From positions 1 through 64,000 of the forward strand of contig CAIOAO010000064.1 of assembly GCA_903855985.1 (NCBI GenBank): DNA of 64,000 nt. The letters run 5' to 3'. Position 1 is the stretch's first letter. Each line of letters starts with the position of its first letter. Below the pieces are notes generated by a model. The model ran no database searches. It was not told the origin of the DNA and worked only from the letters and a program-made list of their open reading frames with translations. The stretch is from an uncultured Opitutia bacterium (GTDB taxonomy: Bacteria; Verrucomicrobiota; Verrucomicrobiia; Opitutales; Opitutaceae). Positions 25,383-33,928 of this stretch are shown one piece after another. The translations under genes and the position numbers were made by a program.

Positions 25383-27035
25383 ATGACTCCGAACCTGTTT
25401 CTCGGCATCGACGTCGGCACCGGCAGCGCACGGGCCGGCGTGTTCACCGCCACCGGCCGCATGCTCGGCCACGCCACCCAGCCAATCAAACTCTGGCGGC
25501 CCGCGCCCGATTTCGCCGAGCACTCGTCCGATGACATCTGGGCCGCCTGCGGCCGTGCCGTCCGCGCCGCGCTGAAAGCCGCGAAGACCAATCCCGCCGC
25601 CATCGCCGGGATCGGCTTCGACGCCACCTGCTCGCTCGTCGTGCTCGACGCCCAGGACCGCCCCGTCTCCGTCAGCCCCACCGGCCGCGCCGCCCAGAAT
25701 GTGATCGTCTGGATGGACCACCGCGCCATCCCGCAGGCCGAACGCATCAACCGCACGGGTCATCCCGTCCTGCGCTATGTCGGCGGCGTCATCTCGCCCG
25801 AGATGCAGACCCCGAAGCTGCTCTGGCTGAAACAAAACCTGCCCGCCACCTGGCGCCGCGCCGCGCGCTTCCTCGACCTGCCGGATTTCCTCACCTACCG
25901 CGCCACCGGCGACGACACCCGCTCGCTCTGCACCACCGTCTGCAAGTGGACTTACCTCGGACACCGCAAGAGCGGCGGCTGGGACGCCTCCTATTTCAAG
26001 CGCATCGGCCTCGGCGACCTCGCGACGGAGAAATTCCGCCGCATCGGCCAAACCATCGCGCCGATGGGCCAGCCGGTCGGTCGCGGCCTCACCGTCCGCG
26101 CCGCCAGGGAACTCGGCCTGTGCGCCGGCATTCCGGTGGGCGTGGCGATCATTGACGCCCACGCCGGCGGACTCGGCGTGCTGGGCGCCGGCCTGAAGAG
26201 CAATTCCATCGGCGCCGCCACCCTCGAGCGCCGGCTCGCGCTCATCGGCGGCACCTCGTCGTGTCACATGGCCGTGTCGGCCAAGCCCCGTTTCATCCCC
26301 GGCATCTGGGGCCCGTATTTTTCCGCGATGGTCCCCGGCCTGTGGCTCACCGAGGGCGGCCAATCCGCCACCGGCGCGCTCATCGACCACGTCATCTTCT
26401 CCCACGCCGCCGCCGCGCCCCTCGCCGCGCAGGCGAAAAAATCCGGCCGTACCATCTACGAGCTGCTCAACGACCGGCTCGACGCTCTGGCCAAGACCCA
26501 CGGCGTTTCCTTCCCCGGCGAACTCACCCGCGACCTGCACATCCAGCCGGACTTCCACGGCAACCGCTCGCCCCGCGCCAACCCGACGCTCCGCGGCGCG
26601 ATGAGCGGACTTTCGCTTTCCGCCACCGCCGACGACCTCGCCCTGCAGTACCTTGCCGCGATCCAGGCCGTGGCGCACGGCACGCGGCACATCATTGATG
26701 CGATGAACGCCCGCGGCTACCGCATCGCCACGCTCTCCGCCTGCGGCGGTGGCACGAAGAACCCCGTCTTCCTCCGCGAACACGCCGACATCACCGGCTG
26801 CGCCATCGTGCTGCCCCGGGAACCCGAGGCCGTGCTGCTTGGCTCCGCCATGCTCGGCGCCGTCGCCGCCAAACGTTACGGCAGCGTGGCCGCCGCGATG
26901 GCCGCCATGAGCGCCGCCGGCCGCACGCTTCAGCCGGCCGGGGGAAAAGTCCGCGCCTTCCACACCCGCAAGCACGCCGTCTTCCACCGCCTCCACGCCG
27001 ACTTCCTCGCCTACCGGCAGATCATGCAGGGCTGA
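25383..27035 (+). CDS. FGGY-family carbohydrate kinase, ribulokinase-like
   Basis: A 550-residue cytoplasmic kinase. [15 protein letters not shown] is the N-terminal phosphate-1 motif, and [14 protein letters not shown] near 78 and VIVWMDHRA near 103 fit D-ribulokinases and related pentulose kinases. [16 protein letters not shown] near 256 is the central hinge with the catalytic Asp, and [20 protein letters not shown] near 454 is the adenosine/FGGY C-terminal motif. The length fits the long ribulokinase group rather than xylulokinase. Phosphorylation of a ketopentose is the best call; the exact sugar is open. A GNAT gene follows 28 bases later. Confidence 0.88.
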   Translation: MTPNLFLGIDVGTGSARAGVFTATGRMLGHATQPIKLWRPAPDFAEHSSDDIWAACGRAVRAALKAAKTNPAAIAGIGFDATCSLVVLDAQDRPVSVSPTGRAAQNVIVWMDHRAIPQAERINRTGHPVLRYVGGVISPEMQTPKLLWLKQNLPATWRRAARFLDLPDFLTYRATGDDTRSLCTTVCKWTYLGHRKSGGWDASYFKRIGLGDLATEKFRRIGQTIAPMGQPVGRGLTVRAARELGLCAGIPVGVAIIDAHAGGLGVLGAGLKSNSIGAATLERRLALIGGTSSCHMAVSAKPRFIPGIWGPYFSAMVPGLWLTEGGQSATGALIDHVIFSHAAAAPLAAQAKKSGRTIYELLNDRLDALAKTHGVSFPGELTRDLHIQPDFHGNRSPRANPTLRGAMSGLSLSATADDLALQYLAAIQAVAHGTRHIIDAMNARGYRIATLSACGGGTKNPVFLREHADITGCAIVLPREPEAVLLGSAMLGAVAAKRYGSVAAAMAAMSAAGRTLQPAGGKVRAFHTRKHAVFHRLHADFLAYRQIMQG

Positions 27036-27063
27036 ATTTCCCGGGAGGTTTCCGGTCTATCCC

Positions 27064-27513
27064 GTGGTTGATCTCGCCAAAGTCTCCCTGCGCGCCGCCC
27101 GCGACGACGACCGCACCTTCGGTTTTGCGGTGAAGAAAGCCGCGATGCGGCCGTACATCGAACCGGTCTGGGGCTGGGATGAGGCCTTTCAGGTGGAATA
27201 TCACCGGAAGGACTGGGTGAAGCAGCGGCCGCAGATCATCACGCTCGATGGAACCGATGTCGGCACGATGGAGATCGTGCGGGGCGAGATCGGATTTCAC
27301 CTCGGGGAATTTTATCTCTTCCCCGCCTACCAACGCCAGGGCATCGGCCTGCACCTGATGACCGCGCTGCTGCGTGAGGCGGATGCAGCCGGACTGCCGA
27401 TCCGGCTGGAGGTGTTTAAAGTCAACCCGGTGCAGAGCCTGTATCTGCGTTGTGGCTTTAGGGTCACCGGCGAATTCAAGACCCACTACCGGATGGAGCG
27501 GGCGCCAAGCTAA
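27064..27513 (+). CDS. GNAT-family N-acetyltransferase
   Basis: A 149-residue protein starting at GTG. The acetyl-CoA loop is YQRQGIGLHLM near 99 (Q-X2-G-X-G). EFYLFPAYQ is the preceding strand, and NPVQSLYLRCGFRVTGE near 124 is the conserved motif B. It has a full GNAT length and no partner domain. The substrate is unknown. It may be co-transcribed with the kinase. Confidence 0.85.
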   Translation: MVDLAKVSLRAARDDDRTFGFAVKKAAMRPYIEPVWGWDEAFQVEYHRKDWVKQRPQIITLDGTDVGTMEIVRGEIGFHLGEFYLFPAYQRQGIGLHLMTALLREADAAGLPIRLEVFKVNPVQSLYLRCGFRVTGEFKTHYRMERAPS

Positions 27514-27548
27514 GCGCTGCCACGCGGAGCCACTTTCCATTCAGACTG

Positions 27549-27738
27549 TTTAGCCGCGAAGCCCGCAAAGAGCGCGAAGATCGAACCGCCAGGCCCCGGA
27601 TTTATTAAGCGGAAGCCAGAAAACCAGGAGTAAGGGCGCGGTGCGGGTTCCCGTAGCTGCCCTCCTGGTTTCCTGGCTTCCCCTTAAATCTGCCGGCCTC
27701 CGCCCCGGCTTCGCGCACTTTGCGCCCTTCGCGGTTAA
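27549..27738. repeat. Nested double palindrome (GCGAAG outer, GCCAGGAAACCAGGA inner, copy 3)
   Basis: The outer arms TTAGCCGCGAAGCCCGCAAA plus GAGCGCGAAG and the reverse complement of TTAACCGCGAAGGGCGCAAA plus GTGCGCGAAG match at about 25 of 30 positions. Between them sits copy 3 of the GCCAGGAAACCAGGA palindrome: left arm 27600-27630, right arm 27662-27689. The element lies between convergent genes, with the outer arm ending just before the AKR stop. Confidence 0.9.
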
Positions 27739-27747
27739 TCGGATAAC

Positions 27748-28737
27748 TCAGTCCCAGATATCCCGCCAGTTCATCGGGTACTTGCTCAGCTCGTTGAGCG
27801 CCTTCATTTCGTCGGCGCTCAGCCGGTAACCCGCGGCGCCGAGCGCGTCCTGCAACTGGGCCGGGGTGTTGGCGCCGATGATGGGCGCGGTGATCACGGG
27901 ATTCGTCAGCAGCCACGCGAGGGCGGTCTGGGCGACCGTCTTGCCGTGCGACTTGCCGATGGCGTCGAGTTGCTCGATCAAGGCGAAGCCCTGCGCGTTG
28001 GCGTATTTCTTGCCGATGTCCGAGGCGCGGACGCTCGCGACGTTCACGCCGCGGCGGTATTTGCCGGTGAGGAACCCGCCCGCGAGCGGTGAATACGGAA
28101 TCACGCCGAGCCCGTAGTTCCGGCAGAGCGGCCGCGGCTCCGTCTCGAACAAGGACCGCTCCATCAGCGAATAGTCCGGCTGGTAGGACTCGAAGCGCGC
28201 ATAGCCGTGCTTTTCGCTCGCCCACAGGGCCTCGAGCAGCCGCCACGCCGGGTAGTTGGACGCGCCGAGGACGCGCACCTTGCCGGTCTTCACCAACTGC
28301 GTGAGTCCGTCGAGCGTCTCCGCGATCGGCACCTTCAGGTCGGCCGAATGGGTCTGGTAAAGGTCAATGTAGTCCGTCTGCAGCCGCCGCAGTGAGTCCG
28401 CGCAGGCCCGCGGCACGCGGTCGCGCGCCAGGCCCTCGCCGCCCGGACCGTCGGCCATGCGGCCGCGGAGCTTCGTGGCAATGATCAGCTTCGACCGGTT
28501 GCCGCGCGCCTTCATCCACCGGCCGATGATCTCCTCGGTGCGCCCCGCGCCGGCCATGCCATCCGGTCCCCACGTCGTGTAGATGTCCGCCGTGTCGATG
28601 AAGTTGCCGCCGGCGGCGACATACGCGTCCATCACGGCGAACGACGTCTGCTCATCCGCGGTCCACCCGAACTGCATGGTGCCAAGGCAGAGCTCGGTGA
28701 CGTTGAGTTCGCTGCGGCCGAGTTTGCGAAGGTGCAT
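27748..28737 (-). CDS. Aldo/keto reductase
   Basis: A 329-residue NADP-dependent reductase from MHLRKLGRSELNVTELCLG (ATG 28737); the upstream extension crosses the operator and is rejected. The catalytic tetrad is visible: Asp and Tyr in FIDTADIYTTWG near 50, Lys in LIIATKLRG near 83 and His in LYQTHSAD near 125. The coenzyme-binding end PIIGANTPAQLQDALGA is near 285. This subfamily acts on sugars and other aldehydes. It is divergent from the PhyH gene; the perfect operator copy lies in the gap between them. Confidence 0.92.
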   Translation of the reverse strand: MHLRKLGRSELNVTELCLGTMQFGWTADEQTSFAVMDAYVAAGGNFIDTADIYTTWGPDGMAGAGRTEEIIGRWMKARGNRSKLIIATKLRGRMADGPGGEGLARDRVPRACADSLRRLQTDYIDLYQTHSADLKVPIAETLDGLTQLVKTGKVRVLGASNYPAWRLLEALWASEKHGYARFESYQPDYSLMERSLFETEPRPLCRNYGLGVIPYSPLAGGFLTGKYRRGVNVASVRASDIGKKYANAQGFALIEQLDAIGKSHGKTVAQTALAWLLTNPVITAPIIGANTPAQLQDALGAAGYRLSADEMKALNELSKYPMNWRDIWD

Positions 28738-28817
28738 GCCGGCATCGAAGCACGTCCCGCGCCGCTGGCGAGCCTCCGGTCGCCATCCTATTCCCGGCAG
28801 GCTGAATCCTCCACCCC

Positions 28818-28848
28818 ATCCAGTGTAACCCAATAGGTTACACTGGAT
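28818..28848. promoter_or_regulatory. Operator copy 2 (perfect palindrome)
   Basis: ATCCAGTGTAACC at 28818-28830 and GGTTACACTGGAT at 28836-28848 are perfect 13-base arms around the spacer CAATA. The central 23 bases match operator copy 1 at 13684 with one change. Its position between two divergent starts is typical for control of both. The regulator is not encoded in the window. Confidence 0.9.
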
Positions 28849-28851
28849 CGA

Positions 28852-28873
28852 GGGGGGGGGGGGGGGGGGGGGG
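28852..28873. repeat. Homopolymer of 22 G
   Basis: An uninterrupted run of 22 G on the plus strand begins three bases after the operator palindrome and ends 58 bases before the PhyH start. It is in the promoter zone of both divergent genes. It could vary in length by slippage or form a quadruplex. A sequencing-length error is also possible. Confidence 0.9.
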
Positions 28874-28931
28874 CGGCTGGCCCCAAAATAGCTGGTCGCG
28901 ACCCAGCCCCGCCACCAATCTGCCCGCCGCC

Positions 28932-29954
28932 ATGCCCCTTTCCCCCTACAAGGTGTCCATCGACGACTTCCGCCGTTTCCGTCGCGAGGGCTACGTGGTC
29001 ATCCCCGGCCTCGTCCCGGCCGCCGATATCGCGGAGCTGCGCGCCCACACCGAGGACCTGATGCAGGGCCGGCTGCCGGAACAGCACCCCGACACGCCCG
29101 AGGCCGACCGCCTCCCGCGCCCCGCCGACCATCTTTCGCCGCTCGAGAAGGCCCAGGCCGTCGCCCGCATCCACATGCTGCACCGCCAGGTCCCGCTGCA
29201 CGAACGCTACCTGCTGCACCCGCGCGTGCTCGACGTGCTCGAGACGCTGATCGGCCCCGATGTCTTCGCGTTGCAGACGATGCTGTTTCTCAAGCCACCC
29301 GGTTCCCAGGGCCAGGGCTGGCACCAGGACACGTTCTACATTCCCACCCACCCGGCGACGCTCTGCGGCGCGTGGATCGCGATCGACGACTGCGACGAAT
29401 ACAACGGCGCGATGTGGATGGCCGTGGGCAGCCACGCCGAGCCGGTCTACCCGCCACCCGCGCCCGAGCCGTGGTATGGCGACCGCCAGCTGGCCGGCGT
29501 GCCGGAAGTCGCGAGCGTCAGCGACACGGACGACGCCCGCAACCAGCTCACCCCGATCGCCAACCGCTACCCGCAGGTGCTCGTGCCGGCGAAGGCGGGC
29601 GACGTCGTGTTCTTCAACGGCCACATTCTCCACCGCAGCAAGCAGAACGTCACCCCGGACCGCTTCCGCCGCTCCTTCGTGAGCCACTACTGCAACGCCC
29701 GCTCCTTCACGCAGTGGGGCGCCATCACCGGCCCCAAGGCGCCGAAGCAGGATCCCGTGACGCTGATGAGCAACTCCTCGCACATCCTCGCGCGCGGCGA
29801 CACCCACCTGCCCTACGCCCAGCCCCGCTTCGGCACACCCTGCGCCGCGCTCGAGGATCCCGCCGTGCGGCGCAAAAAGCACCGCACCATCCCCGCCGTC
29901 CTCGGCAACGCCGCCTCGGGGGATATGGAAGTGAAGTCCACCGCCCCGTACTGA
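28932..29954 (+). CDS. Phytanoyl-CoA dioxygenase (PhyH) family oxygenase
   Basis: A 340-residue Fe(II)/2-oxoglutarate-dependent oxygenase. Metal ligands are HQD in GWHQDTFYIP near 137 and the distal His in NGHILHRSKQNV near 235. The 2-oxoglutarate Arg lies in RFRRSFVSHYCNAR. The N-terminus is YVVIPGLVPAADIAELR. The substrate is unknown. The gene is convergent with GH36 and shares its promoter gap with the aldo/keto reductase, so the two oxidoreductases are probably co-regulated. Confidence 0.92.
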   Translation: MPLSPYKVSIDDFRRFRREGYVVIPGLVPAADIAELRAHTEDLMQGRLPEQHPDTPEADRLPRPADHLSPLEKAQAVARIHMLHRQVPLHERYLLHPRVLDVLETLIGPDVFALQTMLFLKPPGSQGQGWHQDTFYIPTHPATLCGAWIAIDDCDEYNGAMWMAVGSHAEPVYPPPAPEPWYGDRQLAGVPEVASVSDTDDARNQLTPIANRYPQVLVPAKAGDVVFFNGHILHRSKQNVTPDRFRRSFVSHYCNARSFTQWGAITGPKAPKQDPVTLMSNSSHILARGDTHLPYAQPRFGTPCAALEDPAVRRKKHRTIPAVLGNAASGDMEVKSTAPY

Positions 29955-29973
29955 ATTGCAGGGCGATACGCGT

Positions 29974-32151
29974 CTACTTCTCCAGCAACACCACATTCGC
30001 CGCCCACTCGCCCGCCGGCGTCCAGCGGAGTTCGCCCTTCGCCAGCTTCACGCCCGTGCGGTCCGTGTGCAGTTCCTCCGCCACGCGCCACTTTCCCTTC
30101 GGCAGCGGCACGCGGATCGTCTTCACGCCGGGTTTTTCAAACACGTGTCCGACCACGAGTAATTTTTTCCCCTCCGCGCCCGCCCGCACCACCACCTGCC
30201 AGCCCTGCGCGTGCCGGTAGGCCGCGACGTCGGGCCCATAACGCCGCGAGCGCCCGTTCCGGATCACCGGCACCGCCTGCGCATAGAGCGCAATGGCCCG
30301 GTCGACCAGCGCGCGTTGGGCCGGCTTCAACGTGGGAAAATCTCCCGACAAACACAGCCGGCCGAGGAATCCCCCCGCCAGCAGGTAAACAATCCGCCGC
30401 AGGCTCGCCCGCGCCCGCAGCACCGCCCAGACCTGGCTCTGCCGCGGCAGCATCAGCCGCTGCAGGTTCGCCGCGATGATCGGGATTTCCGGGCATTCGT
30501 GCGCGTCCGAGAAACTGCTCATCGCCGTCAGCCCGATCATCGTCGGCTCCAGCCGGTGTCCGCCGGAGGAACAATTCTCGATCACGAGGTCCGGCAGCTC
30601 AACGCGCAGCTTCCGGAAAAACGCCTGCACGCCCTCCAAGTGCTGCCGCAGCCCTTCGCCCAGCGACTCCGCTCCGTCCACGCCGAGGCCGATGTTGTCG
30701 TTATAGTCCACCTTGAGATAACCGAAATTCCCCGCCCGCAGCAGGCCGATTATCCGCTCCGTGAGATGCGCCACCGCCGCCGGTTTCCGGAGGTCGAGAA
30801 AGCGCCGCCCGCCCGCCGTGATGACCCGGCCGTCGCGGTGCAGCAGCAGGTCGGTGCGGTCGTAAAGCGACGCCGCCGACCCGATCACTTCCATCTCAAA
30901 CCAGAGTCCCGGGATCAGCCCGCATGCCCGGATCGCGTCGGCCGTCGCGCGGATGCCCTGCGGGTACATCTTCGCGTTGGGCTGCCAGTCACCCTGCGCG
31001 CTGAACCACTGGCCGCCGTCGGGCTTGTACCAGCCCGCGTCCATCACGAGGTATTTCATCCCTGTGCCGCGCAGCGACTCCGCCAGCTTGACCATGTTCT
31101 CATGGCTCGGGTGTCCCCAGCTCGTCGTCCACTCGTTGAACATCACCGGCAGCGACTGCTCGCTCTTGGGCAGATTCACGAGCGGCACTTCCTGCGCGGC
31201 CGTCAGCGCAGCGCAAACGTCGTCGAGATCTCCCGCCACACAGGCCAGCGCCGCCACCGGCGACGCGAAACTCGCGCCCGCGGCCAGCGTTTTCATCCAG
31301 TGGCCGAATTCACGGTCCGCGAGCCCGCCGGACATCGCGGCAAAGTCATCCCGGCGGTAAACCTCCATCTGCCACGAGCCCGGATGCGCGAGCTGCGCGC
31401 CCCACGTGACCCCCGCCCCGGTGTCCTCCACCGCGACAAACGGAAAGAACCCGTTCACCGGCAGCGAGCCCACGTCGCCAAACCGCTCGTTGCGCACCCC
31501 GTGCCCGGCCCACGAGCGCTCCAGCTGGATGTCCTCGAAGGGCCGCGTCTCCAGGCGCCCTTCCATGCTCCACACCCCGCGGAACCGGTGCAGTTTCAGC
31601 CGGCCCGGCGCGTCGCCCGCCGCAAACGGCGTAAGGCCGCCGATCGAAAAACTCGCGAGGAACTCCAGCGTCAGTGGCTGCGCCGAGGTGTTGTCCACCG
31701 TCACGCTGCTCTCCAGCCAGCCCGCGCCTTTCCGCCAGGCCAGATCGTGGTGCGCGCGCCAGCCGGCGTCGGGATGCGTGAAGCTCGTGCGCACCGTCAT
31801 GACGCCGCCGGCGCGGGTAATTTTCTGGCCGGTGAATTTCATCCGGTCCGCCGTCGGGCTGTTGCGCATCGTCCGCCCCTGCCCGAACCCCGCCACCGCA
31901 TCCTCATCGCGCGCCTTCAACTGCAGCAGCGACTCGATCCCCCACGCCGGCAGCCCCTTGCCCTCGGGATCCAGGATGCCGTCAATCTCGACGCCACTCA
32001 GGTTTTTCCGGTGCGGCACGATTCGCTGCCGCCGGCCGGTGGGCACCAGCCACAGCCCGAGCCGGCCGGTGGCGGGATCCTGGACATACAGCGCAGTCGT
32101 GGCGCCGAGGCGGACTTCACGGTAAACCTTGGGGAGGAAGGCGGATTTCAT
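29974..32151 (-). CDS. GH36 alpha-galactosidase
   Basis: A 725-residue enzyme. The N-terminal beta-sandwich covers about 1-320. The barrel contains VMFNEWTTSWGHPSHENM near 339 and LVMDAGWY near 370, and the nucleophile Asp is in YLKVDYNDNIGLG near 480. IENCSSGGHRLEP near 525 is the GH36 sugar-binding motif and the acid/base Asp is in SSFSDAHECPE near 545. There is no signal peptide, so it is cytoplasmic. It is the last gene of a minus run, 34 bases after the secreted TIM-barrel gene. The length fits the family. Confidence 0.93.
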   Translation of the reverse strand: MKSAFLPKVYREVRLGATTALYVQDPATGRLGLWLVPTGRRQRIVPHRKNLSGVEIDGILDPEGKGLPAWGIESLLQLKARDEDAVAGFGQGRTMRNSPTADRMKFTGQKITRAGGVMTVRTSFTHPDAGWRAHHDLAWRKGAGWLESSVTVDNTSAQPLTLEFLASFSIGGLTPFAAGDAPGRLKLHRFRGVWSMEGRLETRPFEDIQLERSWAGHGVRNERFGDVGSLPVNGFFPFVAVEDTGAGVTWGAQLAHPGSWQMEVYRRDDFAAMSGGLADREFGHWMKTLAAGASFASPVAALACVAGDLDDVCAALTAAQEVPLVNLPKSEQSLPVMFNEWTTSWGHPSHENMVKLAESLRGTGMKYLVMDAGWYKPDGGQWFSAQGDWQPNAKMYPQGIRATADAIRACGLIPGLWFEMEVIGSAASLYDRTDLLLHRDGRVITAGGRRFLDLRKPAAVAHLTERIIGLLRAGNFGYLKVDYNDNIGLGVDGAESLGEGLRQHLEGVQAFFRKLRVELPDLVIENCSSGGHRLEPTMIGLTAMSSFSDAHECPEIPIIAANLQRLMLPRQSQVWAVLRARASLRRIVYLLAGGFLGRLCLSGDFPTLKPAQRALVDRAIALYAQAVPVIRNGRSRRYGPDVAAYRHAQGWQVVVRAGAEGKKLLVVGHVFEKPGVKTIRVPLPKGKWRVAEELHTDRTGVKLAKGELRWTPAGEWAANVVLLEK

Positions 32152-32185
32152 GGGGTGGGGAAAGTTGGACCATGCCGGCTCGGTC

Positions 32186-33928
32186 TCACTGGACCGCCGG
32201 CGGGCGGCGTGGTGTCGTCACCGCCAGCTCGATGCTGGTCACGGTAACCGGCTCCGCTGACCGCACGCTGATTTCGTTGCGGCCATAGTTGAGCCCGGTC
32301 CCGTCCACGGCAAAGTCATGGCACTGCCCCAGCGCGGGCGGCTTCTGGTCATACGGCTCCGGGAAAAGATGCACCGCCTGGGCCGGGCGCGCCGGGCCCG
32401 CGTCCCGTCCGTTCACCGACACCGAGAGATTCAAACCGGATGCGGCCTGCGCCGTGACCACCCGCAGCGTGCAGGATTTTCGCGCCGGCTCGCGCTCCCC
32501 CACGGCCAGCGTGACCCGCAGGGGCGCCGTCGCCGTCACCGCCGCGGGGAGCTGGGCCCGCGCATCGAACAGCGGCCGGGCAAACAGCGTGAAGGTCCCG
32601 TCCACGAGGTAGAGCTTGTCCCGGCCCTCGAGCGTCGCGGGATCGCCAATCTCGCGCAGCACCTCCAGCGGCTCCCCGTGGTTCCAATTGCGTCCCTGCG
32701 GATCAGAGCCGTTGGCCTGCGCCGCAAACATGTTGAACAGGGTCAGCCCGTCCGCGCCCTGCGCATATAGCGCGGCGGCGGCCCCGCGGTAAATCTCGGC
32801 GGTGCCATCCCGGGGATGAAAATACCCGTCGAGGAGCGGGCCGCCCACGACATAGTCGATGCTGGCGTAAAGCGGCAGGCCCGGCATGGCCCGCTGGTAG
32901 TCGGCGATGGGCAGCGCCTGGACGAGCTGCAGGAACTTTCCCACCGTCAGGAAATCGAGCCAGCCGTGCTGATGCCAGGCCACGGGATCGAGCCCGATCC
33001 GGCGGCAACCGGCCAGGCTCGACGGCACCCGGGCGCACAGCGCGATGGGCCGGCCGGTCTCCCGGCGCACACGTTCCACCATCCGGCGGACTGCGCCCAC
33101 GAATTCCGTCATCACCGGCACCTGCGCCTCCGCGTTGTCGCAGGAAAAATCCGTCGCATTGGGATCGGGCTCCGTCCACCGCGCCGCCTCCTTGCCGGAT
33201 TTTTCGTCCCGTCCCGGGCGCGCCGGCGCGGGGGAATTCGGCGGAAAATAGGGCGGACTGCGCAGGAAATCCAGCTCGAGCCCGGTGAAGGGATAACGCC
33301 GGAGGAGCTCCTCCATGATCGCCAGCCGGTGCGCCCGCACTTCCGGGATGCCGTAGTTCAGCCCGCCCTCGGGCAACCGCCAATCCGGATGCCGGCGGTA
33401 AAACGCGTCGGTGTAGGGCCCGTCGCCGTTTTCCAGGGTCACCATGTGCACATCGTTCATGCGCAGGGTCACAAACGCCTCCCGCCCGCTTTGGCGGACC
33501 GCGTCAACCAGCACGCCGAAGCCATCAAAGCCCTCGCGGCGGTAAAGCGCCGCCACCTGCTCCACCCCGCCCGCCGCGGTTTCTCCCATCACGTGGTAAA
33601 GCTCCTCGCGCACCCCGGGCGCCAAGGCGCGCCAGTGACACAGCTCGGACACCTGGCTGGGATAATTCACGCTTTGGCCGAGGCTCGGGCTGAGCATGAC
33701 CGTGGTCACCTGGGTGCCGGCCAGCCGGTCAATGGCCCGGCGGATGTCCGCGGGCGCAGATCCGTTGTAAAACGGGGACCAGCCATCGTAATTGAAGCAC
33801 AGCCGGCGGATCGGGGAGGGAGGCAGGGGGTTCGGCGGGGATGCGCTGGCCCCGGCAAAGGACGCGGGGCCAGTGCTGCAAGCCAGCAGGACCAAACCGA
33901 ATCGCAGTGGCCAAGGTGACGTCATCAT
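32186..33928 (-). CDS. Secreted TIM-barrel protein, glycosidase-like
   Basis: A 580-residue protein with an N-terminal Sec signal (RFGLVLLACSTGPASFAGA). The first ~400 residues look like a beta/alpha barrel: RLCFNYDGWSPFYNG, AFVTLRMNDVH and TGLELDFLRSPP near 220 (a possible acidic pair), then LYASIDYVVGGPLLDGY. The C-terminal ~150 residues are a beta-sandwich. It resembles uncharacterised family-10-like hydrolases but has no certain catalytic pair. It overlaps the flavoprotein gene by four bases and precedes GH36, suggesting a role in galactoside breakdown outside the cytoplasm. Confidence 0.6.
   Translation of the reverse strand: MMTSPWPLRFGLVLLACSTGPASFAGASASPPNPLPPSPIRRLCFNYDGWSPFYNGSAPADIRRAIDRLAGTQVTTVMLSPSLGQSVNYPSQVSELCHWRALAPGVREELYHVMGETAAGGVEQVAALYRREGFDGFGVLVDAVRQSGREAFVTLRMNDVHMVTLENGDGPYTDAFYRRHPDWRLPEGGLNYGIPEVRAHRLAIMEELLRRYPFTGLELDFLRSPPYFPPNSPAPARPGRDEKSGKEAARWTEPDPNATDFSCDNAEAQVPVMTEFVGAVRRMVERVRRETGRPIALCARVPSSLAGCRRIGLDPVAWHQHGWLDFLTVGKFLQLVQALPIADYQRAMPGLPLYASIDYVVGGPLLDGYFHPRDGTAEIYRGAAAALYAQGADGLTLFNMFAAQANGSDPQGRNWNHGEPLEVLREIGDPATLEGRDKLYLVDGTFTLFARPLFDARAQLPAAVTATAPLRVTLAVGEREPARKSCTLRVVTAQAASGLNLSVSVNGRDAGPARPAQAVHLFPEPYDQKPPALGQCHDFAVDGTGLNYGRNEISVRSAEPVTVTSIELAVTTPRRPPAVQ

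Noticed and set aside
20028-27738. The three CCAGGAAA copies as a CRISPR array
   Set aside because: Only three copies, kilobases apart, with genes between them and no regular spacers or cas genes.
28738-28833. N-terminal extension of the aldo/keto reductase in the ORF track
   Set aside because: It would translate the operator. The conserved AKR start MHLRKLG at 28737 fits the family.
28788-29996. 402-residue minus-strand ORF through the G tract
   Set aside because: It reads the poly-G as poly-Pro and is otherwise antisense to PhyH. No domain is recognisable.
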